From: Stenomitos frigidus_A
GTDB taxonomy: Bacteria > Cyanobacteriota > Cyanobacteriia > Leptolyngbyales > Leptolyngbyaceae
Length of the DNA stretch: 64,000 nt
NCBI RefSeq assembly: GCF_963877135.1
Contig: NZ_CAWNSW010000007.1
Coordinates: 14,267 to 78,266 of the forward strand
Direction of reading: 5' to 3'
The position numbers were made by a program, and so were the translations under genes. Shown here piece by piece: positions 23,652-31,424 of this stretch; the first letter of the stretch is position 1; every line of letters starts with the position of its first letter. Below the pieces are notes generated by a model. The model had not been told where the DNA came from, ran no database searches, and saw only the letters and a list, made by a program, of their open reading frames with translations.

Positions 23652-23686
23652 CCTCATTACCTGCTCCTGGTAGTGAGGTTTTTTTT
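23652..23686 (+). terminator. Rho-independent terminator
   Basis: Arms CCTCATTACC (23652-23661) and GGTAGTGAGG (23669-23678), one wobble, then eight T. Ends the early transcript 22605-23629. Confidence 0.8.
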
Positions 23687-23785
23687 GCCGTTGTAACACG
23701 GTCATTGCGCCTAATCGTCCCCAGCCGCACCCGCCCGATCGCCCTCTTTTCAGCCCCGATTCACCTCCACAAATTTCAGCCACGT

Positions 23786-23845
23786 CTCGATAGCTTTCCC
23801 GTATTCCCCCTGAGTCACCCCAAAAAAAGGTTTGGGCAGTCTAGG
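23786..23845. repeat. Dispersed phage intergenic repeat, copy 3 (diverged)
   Basis: TCTCGATAGCTTTCCC, later CACCCCAAAAAAAGGTTTG, aligning with 16394-16445. Here the downstream gene (23871) is on the plus strand, unlike the other two copies. Confidence 0.5.
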
Positions 23846-23870
23846 TGTACTGTCTCTCTCCTGCCCTCCC

Positions 23871-24716
23871 ATGCTGTCTTGTGAACTCACTGAAGACGAT
23901 TACGCTGCCCTCCACCCCTACCAGCACGAACGCTTACGATCGCGCTTCCCCGACGCACTCAGCACGGCGATCATGACGACGACGTTGGAAGAACAACTGT
24001 TGATTCGCACTGATAATCACGCTGCGATTGACGCGCTTGGCAGACATTGGGGTGAGTTGATCGAGCTGACGTACATCGCCACTGGTTGCCAGTCGATCGC
24101 GGTGTACTTGCACGGTCGTGAGGTCTTCAGCCATGTAGCCGTCTTACAATGGCAACAAACAGCAGCAGAGGTTGGTCTTATGGCAGTAGCAGAACGGCAG
24201 CAGACAAAGGCAACACCCAGGCAAACAACCGCAGTAAAGCGGATGGAGAAGGCAGCGGCGGCAGTCGTCGAAGCAGCGCCAACGCGAACGATCAATGATG
24301 TGGTGCAAGAGTTAACCGACATGATCGCGGCACTGGCGATCGCTAAGGTTGAGGCTCGTTCACCGTCTCTTGTGAATGGGTTAATAGCTCAAGATCAGAT
24401 CGCTCATGCCCCAGAACAGACGGCAGCTCCAGAGCTCGTCTCTGATGCGCCCACTAAGCTACCAAAAGTGAGGCTGCAAGGACTCTACATACCGATTAAG
24501 GGCAATTGGGGCACTTGTGCGAAGCGCTATCTCAAAGCGGTCGATCCCAAAGGCGATGCCGCCAAGGCGTTGAAGGAAATTGTACAGGAAACACCAACCG
24601 GACTCGCGCACATGGAACGAGCAGTCAGAGAGTTTCCAGAAGCCGATCGCGCGATTGCAAAGACAAGGCTAAGACTTGCGTTTAACAAACTACAGGACGA
24701 GCGGAGCAAGGCATGA
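23871..24716 (+). CDS. Hypothetical protein, possible DNA-metabolism accessory
   Basis: A 281-aa protein started at ATG 23871. The N-terminus is acidic and aromatic (ELTEDDYAALHPYQHERL); residues 70-115 are beta-rich (CQSIAVYLHGREVF); residues 130-170 form an Ala-rich helix; the C-terminus is basic and helical (YIPIKGNWGTCAKRYLKAVDP). No family was recognised. It is a single-gene transcript between the diverged repeat and a strong bidirectional terminator. A CCCCAGAACA copy lies inside it at 24409-24418. Confidence 0.6.
   Translation: MLSCELTEDDYAALHPYQHERLRSRFPDALSTAIMTTTLEEQLLIRTDNHAAIDALGRHWGELIELTYIATGCQSIAVYLHGREVFSHVAVLQWQQTAAEVGLMAVAERQQTKATPRQTTAVKRMEKAAAAVVEAAPTRTINDVVQELTDMIAALAIAKVEARSPSLVNGLIAQDQIAHAPEQTAAPELVSDAPTKLPKVRLQGLYIPIKGNWGTCAKRYLKAVDPKGDAAKALKEIVQETPTGLAHMERAVREFPEADRAIAKTRLRLAFNKLQDERSKA
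24409..24418 (+). repeat. CCCCAGAACA motif inside a coding region
   Basis: Copy of the motif in the sense strand of the gene 23871-24716. Confidence 0.35.
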
Positions 24717-24736
24717 TAGGAGCAGAATCTTGACTT

Positions 24737-24768
24737 AGACGACGTACATCCTACGTCGTCTCTTTTTT
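24737..24768. terminator. Strong bidirectional terminator
   Basis: Perfect arms AGACGACGTA (24737-24746) and TACGTCGTCT (24752-24761), then CTTTTTT. It separates the plus-strand gene 23871 from the convergent minus-strand gene ending at 24767. Confidence 0.85.
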
Positions 24769-25501
24769 AGGACTCATCGGAAGGTGTGCGGAAGCTGGAA
24801 CGCACGATCGGCGGTTGCAAGATATGTTTCTCGGCGATGCGCGTGCTCTTGGGCTTAGTCGCATAGTGATGAAGCCAGGTAATCCAGGTAACTTTGCCAT
24901 CCAGACCATCAGCATCAAGGGAGCGAATTAACTCCTCCCAGGTGAGCACTTGACCAGGAGGTGTTTGAAGCACTCGCTTGGCGATCGTGCGGACGATTTT
25001 GGCAGCGTAATCATTCCTTCCCGCCCAAGCAAACGTATTCCCCTGTAGGTCTAAGGCCAGGACAACGCTGCATTCGACGCGGCGAAAGTATTCCAGCCTA
25101 GAGTGAACGAACCGAGCCGATATCGGTTGTTTGCTCACCCAGCCCGTGAGGAACAAGTGAGACGCCGCTATGCCTCTCTGCTGCTGCATGGCTAAACGAG
25201 CCTTCACCTCAAAGGCTCGATGCCAGTCTTTCGGCAGGGTAGCGACTGCGGTTGTACGCCGTAGCTCTTTGGCTTGAGCCAGATTGACCAGAATGATCAA
25301 AAGGTCGAAGTGAGCCGTTTCATGACTCACTAGCCACAGTTGCACCAGGCCGGGAAACGTTTCTGATTGGCCATCAGCAAGCAGGTAAAGCAAGCATTGA
25401 CCATCATTAGATAGATGCGTTTCGAGGGCGATCGGCTCAGTGTCAGCCCCCACAGCAGCACGGAGCCAATGCACAAAATCACTCAGCCAGTCGAGGAGCA
25501 T
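24767..25501 (-). CDS. Hypothetical protein
   Basis: A 244-aa soluble protein with mixed alpha/beta character (FDLLIILVNLAQAKELRRT, ECSVVLALDLQGNTFAWAG) and a basic C-terminus. No family was recognised. Its start overlaps the stop of the small membrane gene at 25501 by one base, so they form a pair. Confidence 0.65.
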   Translation of the reverse strand: MLLDWLSDFVHWLRAAVGADTEPIALETHLSNDGQCLLYLLADGQSETFPGLVQLWLVSHETAHFDLLIILVNLAQAKELRRTTAVATLPKDWHRAFEVKARLAMQQQRGIAASHLFLTGWVSKQPISARFVHSRLEYFRRVECSVVLALDLQGNTFAWAGRNDYAAKIVRTIAKRVLQTPPGQVLTWEELIRSLDADGLDGKVTWITWLHHYATKPKSTRIAEKHILQPPIVRSSFRTPSDES

Positions 25502-25737
25502 TACGTTTTCGAGTTTGCTTTTTCCAGACCCTGATCGACTTTTTCAAGCTTGGTTGGAAGTAACAGCCCGACGCCGAGCGTTAAGCGGTTTTCTTGCTTG
25601 TCCAGATAGCCCGTAATGATGAGCGCGATCGCTACGTAGCGAATGAGCCAAGCCGTTTTAAGAAAAGGTGAGAGTTTGCGAATCATCATCAAGAGCCGTT
25701 GGCTGTCTTGTCTAGGGTGCCCTTCTCTGACGCGCAT
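25501..25737 (-). CDS. Small membrane protein
   Basis: A 78-aa protein started at ATG 25737; an in-frame GTG at 25788 would leave only 18 bp to the divergent gene. The N-terminus is basic (MRVREGHPRQDSQRLLMMIR); residues 28-47 contain a hydrophobic segment (WLIRYVAIALIITGYL), and a second weaker one (LTLGVGLLLP) follows. Two short spans would give a hairpin. Function unknown. Confidence 0.55.
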   Translation of the reverse strand: MRVREGHPRQDSQRLLMMIRKLSPFLKTAWLIRYVAIALIITGYLDKQENRLTLGVGLLLPTKLEKVDQGLEKANSKT

Positions 25738-25806
25738 GAGACGACATTGAGCACTCCCGTTCCAGTCTGTCCACACTAAAACCACCACTACTGAGAGCGT
25801 GTCATC

Positions 25807-26031
25807 ATGTTTGAACTTTTCGTCTACGTCGTCGTCGTCATCGCCGTGCTCGCCGTTGTCGCGCCCGGTAGCGCACCCGCTAGCAGCCCACTCTTAGACC
25901 TCAAAACATTGAGTCTTCAGGAGCTGAAGGCGTTAGGCAAACAGCACAACATACCTGGCTGGCGAGCCTGGAAGAAAACCCAGACGGCGATCGCCAAATT
26001 GCAACTGGTCACACCGGCTGCTGACCGCTGA
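25807..26031 (+). CDS. Membrane-anchored HeH/SAP-like protein
   Basis: A 74-aa protein with an N-terminal span (FVYVVVVIAVLAVVAPG) and a soluble part containing LDLKTLSLQELKALGKQHNIPGW, which resembles the helix-extended-helix of SAP, LEM and Rho-N domains that bind nucleic acid. This would tether DNA or a protein to the membrane. Similar short HeH proteins occur in cyanobacterial elements. The function is inferred only from the motif. Confidence 0.6.
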   Translation: MFELFVYVVVVIAVLAVVAPGSAPASSPLLDLKTLSLQELKALGKQHNIPGWRAWKKTQTAIAKLQLVTPAADR

Positions 26032-26041
26032 CCACCCACTA

Positions 26042-26422
<381 letters not shown>

Positions 26423-26446
26423 GCCCCACCGTGTAACAACCGTAGT

Positions 26447-26770
26447 TTACCCTTCTAAGGGCTCTAGCTCATCTTCCGTGGCTACCAGCTGCAACGGCTC
26501 CAGCATCATCCCCTCAACGGCTTCGAGCGGCGCGCCATGCGCCAGGCTCATCGTGTACTCCCATCCCGGTGTCCACTCTGGCTCTTCACCGTAGTAACCA
26601 TACTCCAGGTTGCGCCGCTGCGCCGTTGCCGCGTCCAGGTATTCCAACCCCGTAATCGTGAGCACCTGATCCTCAAAACGCACCCGCTCAAAGAACCCAA
26701 ACTTCGGTGCTGGAATCTTTGCAGGCAGCGCGATCGCGCGCCGTGCTTCCACGGCTGATACATTAAGCAT
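26447..26770 (-). CDS. Hypothetical protein
   Basis: A 107-aa protein with a basic N-terminus and an acidic C-terminus. The centre (FFERVRFEDQVLTITGLEYLD) suggests a small beta barrel followed by a Tyr/Gly/Trp-rich loop (GYYGEEPEWTPGWEY). No family was recognised. GAGGC lies just upstream of the ATG. Confidence 0.6.
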   Translation of the reverse strand: MLNVSAVEARRAIALPAKIPAPKFGFFERVRFEDQVLTITGLEYLDAATAQRRNLEYGYYGEEPEWTPGWEYTMSLAHGAPLEAVEGMMLEPLQLVATEDELEPLEG

Positions 26771-26845
26771 GTGCTATGCCTCGTGATGAATGAGTAGCGC
26801 AGTCAAGGCGATCGCGTCGTTTGCAGCGGCGCGATCGCTCACAAA

Positions 26846-27187
26846 TTAAACGGCTAGAGGCTGCGGCTCTAGATACTCAGCAAAGTTGCAGAGCACAATG
26901 AGATTGAACTCATGCCCCGCTCCGATCGCTTGCCGCAACTCAGCTAGAGCGTCGTCCCACTGGTCTACGACTGGGTTTGTAGCGGCGTAGTAGTCGTGAA
27001 ACTCTTGCAGCAGCACTGCCCAGATTTCCACTACCCCAGAACGCCGCGTGTAAGTCTCAAACCGAGGTGACTTAAAGCCCAACGCCTGCGATCGCTCCAA
27101 GAGTGACCAGGCTCGTTCCTCCAGTTCAGACAGGTTAAGCGCCACGCGAAATTCTCCAGGCTTGCCTTGTAACGGGTTAAAGTGCAT
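26846..27187 (-). CDS. Hypothetical protein
   Basis: A 113-aa helical protein, started at ATG 27187 (MHFNPLQGKPGEFRVALNLS), 4 bp after the previous stop. The Leu-rich central helix (LEERAWSLLERSQALGFKSP) resembles, in place and style, VPDLIKLWEFGHSLGLQP of the upstream neighbour, so they may be diverged paralogues. A CCCCAGAAC copy lies inside, antisense. Confidence 0.55.
   Translation of the reverse strand: MHFNPLQGKPGEFRVALNLSELEERAWSLLERSQALGFKSPRFETYTRRSGVVEIWAVLLQEFHDYYAATNPVVDQWDDALAELRQAIGAGHEFNLIVLCNFAEYLEPQPLAV
27034..27042 (+). repeat. CCCCAGAAC motif inside a coding region
   Basis: Plus-strand copy, antisense to the gene 26846-27187; preceded by TA as in most copies. Confidence 0.35.
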
Positions 27188-27191
27188 GGCT

Positions 27192-27521
27192 TTAAGCGGC
27201 CTCACGCGCCATTTGCCCACCATAGGTATGGCGGATAGCTTCATCAGGTACATCCACTTCAAGCAGCCGCTCGATGAGCGCATTCCACTCAAAGCCTAAA
27301 ACTGTCCCCGGCTCCAATTGCTCATGCAGCAACAGCAAATGCACCTCTACCCGATCGTGGTATTGAATCACGGTCAGTTCCGGCTGCAACCCCAAAGAGT
27401 GCCCAAACTCCCAGAGCTTGATTAAGTCTGGCACCAGCGCCACATTTACCGAAAGGTAATGCTCGCCTGGTGATGGCCTCCAAGCAAGCTGCCGAACGTT
27501 AGTTCTGATTGTCGTATGCAC
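27192..27521 (-). CDS. Hypothetical protein
   Basis: A 109-aa protein with GTG start at 27521, overlapping the lipoprotein 3' end by 23 nt. Sequence features are SVNVALVPDLIKLWEFGHSLG and an acidic C-terminal helix. No family was recognised. The position inside the repressor/Bro/lipoprotein operon makes it a lysogeny-expressed gene. Confidence 0.55.
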   Translation of the reverse strand: MHTTIRTNVRQLAWRPSPGEHYLSVNVALVPDLIKLWEFGHSLGLQPELTVIQYHDRVEVHLLLLHEQLEPGTVLGFEWNALIERLLEVDVPDEAIRHTYGGQMAREAA

Positions 27522-27924
27522 CAGGCACCTCCCTTTTCTCGGTTCTAAATTTGCAAATCCACTTCACATTGCCCGACTGATTCGGGGTACGCGTCCGTTG
27601 CTCCACTGCTACCACTTGCGATAACGGATCACCACCCAACAATTGCTGGCACCGCCTTAACGCTTCTGCCTGCATCACAGCGCTGTCTCGGTTGAAGGGC
27701 ACCGCTACCTCATCACTCCAGTCCTCAAGGCTCTCTGCGTCTTGCAGCATCTTACTGGCACCCGTAGCAGGCACATGCGGCGCTGGTGCGCGTGCTGGGG
27801 CAGCACCCCGACCAAACAACGGCGCAAGGTCAGAAGGCAACGGACCAAACTCACCCTCACGGATGCAAGCAGTTAGGCTCAAGAGTAGCGCGATCGCGCT
27901 CAAAGTCCGCACAGTGCTAGTCAT
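27499..27924 (-). CDS. Lipoprotein with FGPLPSDLAPLFG motif
   Basis: A 141-aa protein started at ATG 27924 (GGAGG upstream). A lipoprotein signal ends in LTAC (Cys near residue 20), followed by EGEFGPLPSDLAPLFG, a Pro/Ala linker, and a C-terminal domain with a CQQLLGG segment and WICKF. It matches the lipoprotein at 6030 in motif order. It lies in one operon with the XRE repressor and Bro-N antirepressor, so it is probably made during lysogeny. Surface modification or exclusion of other phages is a reasonable guess, no more. Confidence 0.75.
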   Translation of the reverse strand: MTSTVRTLSAIALLLSLTACIREGEFGPLPSDLAPLFGRGAAPARAPAPHVPATGASKMLQDAESLEDWSDEVAVPFNRDSAVMQAEALRRCQQLLGGDPLSQVVAVEQRTRTPNQSGNVKWICKFRTEKREVPGAYDNQN

Positions 27925-28630
27925 CCGCACCCCCCTCCAAAACGTGCAGCGATGCTCTAGGCAACAGTCGTTCCTCAGTCACCCAGCCCCAACGCCGCAA
28001 CTGCCCAATACACCTTGCTACCGCTGCCACTTCCATGTGCAGCCCTGGGTTGTCCATCTCCGGCTCCGGTTCCGCCAGGTAAGCCACGATCGCCGCCGCA
28101 TCAAACGGCTCCTCACAGCCCTCCCTTTTCCGGTGCAGGATGGCAGCCCAAACGCTAATGTGTTCACCACCAAACGGTTCCCCCAGCTTCAGCGTCAGCC
28201 GCTCATACAGCTCCGCCAATGCCGCCTCATAGTCCGCTTGCTCCTCCGGCGACAGCCGCTCACCATTCGCCCACGGTGGATAACAGCCGTACTTGCGGAT
28301 GGAGGGCAGCACTTCATGGAACACCCAACGCTGAAACGTTTTTGCCTCAGCTTTACGCGATTTGAAGATGAGACGGTAAAGACCTGCTTCGTTGACGATG
28401 ATCGTCTTCCGACTTCTGCCGATGGTATCAGGAATCCTGATGTTATCTTTTTCGTCGTCATCTAACCCTAAGTCACCAGTTATGGGGTTGCCGTTAACCG
28501 CCATCGAAACATTGGTTAACCCTAAGGCGCTACAAACATCCGCCGCAACCCACCAGGGGTTATCGATATCACCATTCCAGCGAACGTTGTATCGCTCAAA
28601 CGCTCCAAATAAGGCGATCGCGCTCGTCAT
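27917..28630 (-). CDS. Bro-N family phage antirepressor
   Basis: A 237-aa protein. Residues 8-115 form a BRO-N domain: FGAFERYNVRWNGD, PWWVAADVCSALGL, TIIVNEAGLYRLIFKSRKAEAKTFQRW, then VFHEVLPSIRKYG, the standard order. The C-terminal region is helical and Glu-rich. Bro-N proteins bind DNA or regulate repressors in phages. The gene overlaps the repressor gene upstream (ATGA) and the lipoprotein downstream, forming a compact regulatory operon. Confidence 0.85.
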   Translation of the reverse strand: MTSAIALFGAFERYNVRWNGDIDNPWWVAADVCSALGLTNVSMAVNGNPITGDLGLDDDEKDNIRIPDTIGRSRKTIIVNEAGLYRLIFKSRKAEAKTFQRWVFHEVLPSIRKYGCYPPWANGERLSPEEQADYEAALAELYERLTLKLGEPFGGEHISVWAAILHRKREGCEEPFDAAAIVAYLAEPEPEMDNPGLHMEVAAVARCIGQLRRWGWVTEERLLPRASLHVLEGGADD

Positions 28631-28869
28631 GGCTCAACCTCCCGCAGGACAAACAAGTCTCCAACTTCGCACTCGAAGTAGTTGCATAGCCGCTCGATCG
28701 TGTTCACATCAACGCGAGTGAAATCGTTGTTGTACAGGCGATTTAGCGTCGTCGTAGCAACGTCAATATCTTCCGCAAGCTTGCGCTGAGTCAGGCGCTT
28801 ATCAGGCTTTCCTGCCTCAGACAGCTTAAGGTTTCGCTCGTCGATTAACGATGGGAGTCTGCATATCAT
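28627..28869 (-). CDS. XRE-family repressor (Cro/CI-like)
   Basis: An 80-aa protein. Start at ATG 28869 gives a 9-nt spacing from AGGAG; the earlier ATG at 28878 lies against that site. KRLTQRKLAEDIDVATTTLNRLYNNDFTRVDVNTIERLCNYF is a complete helix-turn-helix of the Cro/CI type, with the GDLF ending common in small XRE proteins. Five operator-like dyads (28886-29017) lie upstream, two of them across the divergent plus-strand promoter. This is the best candidate for the main lysogeny repressor. Confidence 0.85.
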   Translation of the reverse strand: MICRLPSLIDERNLKLSEAGKPDKRLTQRKLAEDIDVATTTLNRLYNNDFTRVDVNTIERLCNYFECEVGDLFVLREVEP

Positions 28870-28885
28870 TTTCCGCATCTCCTAA

Positions 28886-29017
28886 TAGTACTTCCGCTAT
28901 CATCCTTACACAATCTCAAGCGGAAGTAAATATTTAATTCCTATAAGCGAGGCTTTACATAGCGGAAACACTAACAAATGATAGCGGAAGTGTTGACGAT
29001 TGATAGCGGAAGCGCTA
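28886..29017. promoter_or_regulatory. Five-site operator array TAGCGGAAG(T/C)(A/G)CTA
   Basis: Fourteen-bp sites at 28886-28899 (inverted), 28918-28931, 28960-28973, 28982-28995 and 29004-29017. The last, TAGCGGAAGCGCTA, has perfect 5-bp arms around GAAG. Centre distances of 32, 42, 22 and 22 bp are multiples of about 10.6, so all lie on one helical face. Located between the XRE repressor and the divergent transcript; binding by that repressor is inferred. Confidence 0.85.
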
Positions 29018-29021
29018 ATAT
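28993..29021 (+). promoter_or_regulatory. Sigma-70-type promoter under operator control
   Basis: TTGACG (28993-28998), a 17-bp spacer and TAATAT (29016-29021). One operator overlaps the -35 box and another fills the spacer. It would drive the plus-strand gene at 29104 and be shut by the repressor. Confidence 0.75.
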
Positions 29022-29103
29022 AGAGATATGGAAAGAGAGCGGTTCACGACTCCAATCAAGCCCCGCTCCCTCTCCAAGCAACCCTCATTACAAGGATTTC
29101 ATC

Positions 29104-29355
29104 ATGTTAGCAACCCAAATCAACTTCGCTCAAACCGCTCCCGACCATCGCGGCACCGGGCGCTGCAACATCCTCCACGCCTCCGCCGATCCCGCCCTCA
29201 ACCTGGCCACCCTCCGCGCCCAGGCCATGACCGACGACCAACGCTATCAAGCCGGCTTCGATCACGCCTTCAACAACCAGGGCGCACGCGGTAGCCTCAG
29301 CGGTTACGAAGCCTACTGGTTCGGTCGCGCCGCTGGTCGCGCCGCCCGGTTCTAG
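29104..29355 (+). CDS. Small Ala/Gly-rich early protein
   Basis: An 83-aa protein started at ATG 29104 after AAGGA; the longer frame to 28978 runs through operators. It contains RYQAGFDHAFNNQG and YEAYWFGRAAGRAA, the same style as the gene at 22605. It is the first gene under the repressor-controlled promoter, so an early lytic function is likely. The family was not identified. Confidence 0.65.
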   Translation: MLATQINFAQTAPDHRGTGRCNILHASADPALNLATLRAQAMTDDQRYQAGFDHAFNNQGARGSLSGYEAYWFGRAAGRAARF

Positions 29356-29385
29356 GGCACACAAAGCTAGGGAGTTGCCCCCTCC

Positions 29386-29772
29386 CTAGCGCCGACAGAC
29401 TCGCTCAATCATCGTCCCTTGAATCGTGCCTGGAATCGCCGTAAACGCAGCTTTCGTCTTCAGTGCTCCATCACTCATTACCTGGCCAGAATCGTTGTAA
29501 TTAACCTCTCTGGATACTCGCCAAGTTCTAGTGGTGCAATCAGCCGTATTGAGAGACTTGTAGCTTCTCACGCCATCCGGTTGAGCAACATTAAACACCA
29601 CCTGATCCCAGTACCGCACAGTCTTTCCACGCTTTTGAACGGAGTGGATATCAAGATAAATCCGCGAAACTCGTCCGATCGCCACTTCTTCCCACTGCAC
29701 CGCCCTCGCCACCCCTGGCAACAGCACCCCCAACCCGATCGCCACCGTCACCAACAGCCCCTTAAACTTCAT
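29386..29772 (-). CDS. Secreted protein, surface-adhesin-E-like
   Basis: A 128-aa protein with a signal peptide (MKFKGLLVTVAIGLGVLLPG, cleavage near ARA). The mature part has WEEVAIGRVSRIYLDIHSV, then VRYWDQVVF and two Cys residues (NTADCTTRTW and IERVCRR) that probably form a disulphide. This resembles the surface-adhesin E-like domain common in bacterial periplasmic proteins. As a solitary cargo gene in a prophage it may alter the lysogen surface. Confidence 0.65.
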   Translation of the reverse strand: MKFKGLLVTVAIGLGVLLPGVARAVQWEEVAIGRVSRIYLDIHSVQKRGKTVRYWDQVVFNVAQPDGVRSYKSLNTADCTTRTWRVSREVNYNDSGQVMSDGALKTKAAFTAIPGTIQGTMIERVCRR

Positions 29773-29863
29773 CCCGCACTACCGCTAACAACCCCCCTAG
29801 TCTTCCCCTTCCCCACCGTGTAACAACGCCATCAGCACACGCCAACCCAAACGAAAACCGCGC

Positions 29864-29875
29864 CACCCAACCAAG
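29864..29875 (+). promoter_or_regulatory. Leader motif CACCCAACCAAG
   Basis: Exact copy, one base before ATG 29877 of a 10-codon reading frame that precedes the gene at 29965. Confidence 0.6.
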
Positions 29876-29876
29876 A

Positions 29877-29909
29877 ATGAACGCGGTTTCACTGCCCCAA
29901 CACATTTGA
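29877..29909 (+). CDS. Possible 10-codon leader peptide
   Basis: ATG 29877 directly after the leader motif opens MNAVSLPQHI and stops at TGA 29907-29909, 55 nt before the next start. The motif placement is the only reason to propose translation. It could be a leader peptide controlling the gene at 29965. Confidence 0.3.
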   Translation: MNAVSLPQHI

Positions 29910-29964
29910 AGAACCGGGGCATTAACCCCATACTACACGCCACTTTCACCCCAGGAACACCCAC

Positions 29965-30402
29965 ATGACCGCCACTATCACCACTAATTGGGCCAAGCTC
30001 GACTACGACCCCAAAGAAGCACCCAGCACCGTCAACGGCGTCGAATATACCACGCAGGTTGATGTCAGCGGCGATAAACACCGTCTCTACTACAAGATCG
30101 GCGGACTCTGCGATTACCTCAAGCGCGGCGATACCGTCATGGTGGAGCTGATCAAAGGCAAGTGGAAGCTAGGGAAAACCCAAACCCCCGAACTGCTCGC
30201 CATCTTGCAGCAACGCAAAGCCACCAGCACCCCGACAGCTCCCACCGACGCACTGACGACGCAGCAGCCAGCACGCAGCAACGATAACGACATCATCGAA
30301 ATGGGCACGATCGCGCAGAAGTTAGCGGCAATCTTGCCCAACTGGACGGAGCAGGCGATCGCGTCGTTAGCCTGCTCTGTCTTTATCCAGCGCGGGAAGT
30401 AG
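29965..30402 (+). CDS. Hypothetical protein
   Basis: A 145-aa protein. The first 75 residues are beta-rich (YTTQVDVSGDKHRLYYKIGGLCDYLKRGD in part) like a small OB or SH3 barrel; a Thr/Pro/Gln linker and a C-terminal helical segment (MGTIAQKLAAILPNWTEQAIASLA) follow. The layout suits a single-stranded-DNA-binding or accessory protein, but no family was recognised. Confidence 0.6.
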   Translation: MTATITTNWAKLDYDPKEAPSTVNGVEYTTQVDVSGDKHRLYYKIGGLCDYLKRGDTVMVELIKGKWKLGKTQTPELLAILQQRKATSTPTAPTDALTTQQPARSNDNDIIEMGTIAQKLAAILPNWTEQAIASLACSVFIQRGK

Positions 30403-30436
30403 GCTTACAATGCGCTTACGTGGGAGTTGCGCCCCA

Positions 30437-30446
30437 CCCCAGAACA
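30437..30446 (+). repeat. CCCCAGAACA motif next to the leader motif
   Basis: Copy of CCCCAGAAC overlapping the first bases of the leader motif at 30445. Confidence 0.5.
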
Positions 30447-30456
30447 CCCAACCAAG
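30445..30456 (+). promoter_or_regulatory. Leader motif CACCCAACCAAG
   Basis: Exact copy, 8 nt before the ATG at 30465 and followed by GTTAA as at 22582. Confidence 0.65.
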
Positions 30457-30464
30457 GTTAAGCA

Positions 30465-30755
30465 ATGGCTGAATGGACACAGGCAATGCTCGACACGCTA
30501 GCAGGCGTAGTGAGCGTACAAGCAGGCGAAATTACCACCCTCAAAGGCATCTCAGACAACAATACCGCGACCATTCTCATGCTCGTTGAAGAACAACGGC
30601 TTGATCGACATGAATTAAGGAATGCGATCGAAGAACAGCGGCTCGATCGCCGTGAATTTATCGCTCGTATGGACGCAATGCAGTCTGAGATTAGAGGCTT
30701 ACAGACCGAGAACCGCCGCATTCTGGAACGATTGGAAGGACTCAGCCAGCCCTAG
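30465..30755 (+). CDS. Small coiled-coil protein with leader motif
   Basis: A 96-aa helical protein with an internal duplication (EEQRLDRHELRNAI / EEQRLDRREFIARM) and a C-terminal leucine-rich coil (LQTENRRILERLEGL). It resembles the proteins at 2976 and 23333. Followed by a clear terminator at 30786-30814. Function unknown. Confidence 0.6.
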   Translation: MAEWTQAMLDTLAGVVSVQAGEITTLKGISDNNTATILMLVEEQRLDRHELRNAIEEQRLDRREFIARMDAMQSEIRGLQTENRRILERLEGLSQP

Positions 30756-30785
30756 ACTGACCACCGCGCACCCACGTTGTCGCAG

Positions 30786-30814
30786 CACCCCGCCGCCTGG
30801 TAGGGGTGTTTTTT
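30786..30814 (+). terminator. Rho-independent terminator
   Basis: CACCCC (30786-30791) and GGGGTG (30803-30808) followed by TTTTTT. Ends the 29965-30755 transcript. Confidence 0.75.
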
Positions 30815-30961
30815 GTGTGCCGATCCGGGAAAGCGATCGTCAACCCCGCAGACGCGAACGACGAAACGCGGCGCATTGTTTTCGCGGCGATTTACGGTGG
30901 CGTGGGGGGCGATCCGCTCGTTTAATGGCTTACTAATGCCCAGAGTTGCCTCTAAAAAAAC

Positions 30962-31318
30962 TTAGTGGTCAGGGTCAATCCACGTAGCAATCGCGCGTGT
31001 TAGACGGGCAATTTCCCGCCGCGCCATACCCTTCACACGTTGCTCTAACGGCGATTCCGTCAGCACACGCCCATAGAGATACGCTACAAACTCTTCCGGT
31101 AGTTCGCCTCTAATCTCTGCCAGCTTTTCTAAATTCTCCAGATTGGGAATGTTCTTGCCGTTTTCCCAAGCCTGTACGGTCGATTGCGAAACACCAACCA
31201 CCTTCGCAAAGACGCGCTGTGAGCGACCACCACGCGCGGCATAAACAGCCGTAGCAAGACGCTGCAAAACTCCCTCATCCAAAGCAAACCCATCCAAGCT
31301 GACCGACTGATCAATCAA
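30962..31318 (-). CDS. Second XRE-family regulator
   Basis: A 118-aa protein with helix-turn-helix RVFAKVVGVSQSTVQAWENGKNIPNLENLEKLAEI and a basic C-terminal helix. There is no ATG at the front of the open frame; TTG 31318 is the best start, and it overlaps an AATCAAT operator repeat, implying tight autoregulation. It is divergent from a RHH gene at 31425, forming a second switch upstream of the replication initiator. Confidence 0.75.
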   Translation of the reverse strand: MIDQSVSLDGFALDEGVLQRLATAVYAARGGRSQRVFAKVVGVSQSTVQAWENGKNIPNLENLEKLAEIRGELPEEFVAYLYGRVLTESPLEQRVKGMARREIARLTRAIATWIDPDH

Positions 31319-31415
31319 TTAACGCAGCTTATGGCGATGGTTTCAAAGATTCACACAAAAATTTGATTGTTTAATCGATTGATTAAGTGTAATGTAGTGA
31401 TCAATCAATCAATCA
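31308..31415. promoter_or_regulatory. TGATCAATCAAT operator cluster
   Basis: TGATCAATCAATTAA (31308-31322), an AT-rich TTGATTG...CGATTGATTAAG block (31363-31387) and TGATCAATCAATCAATCA (31398-31415) between the divergent XRE and RHH genes. Repeats of ATTGATT in both orientations fit binding by one or both regulators. Confidence 0.7.
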
Positions 31416-31424
31416 CGGAGAACG

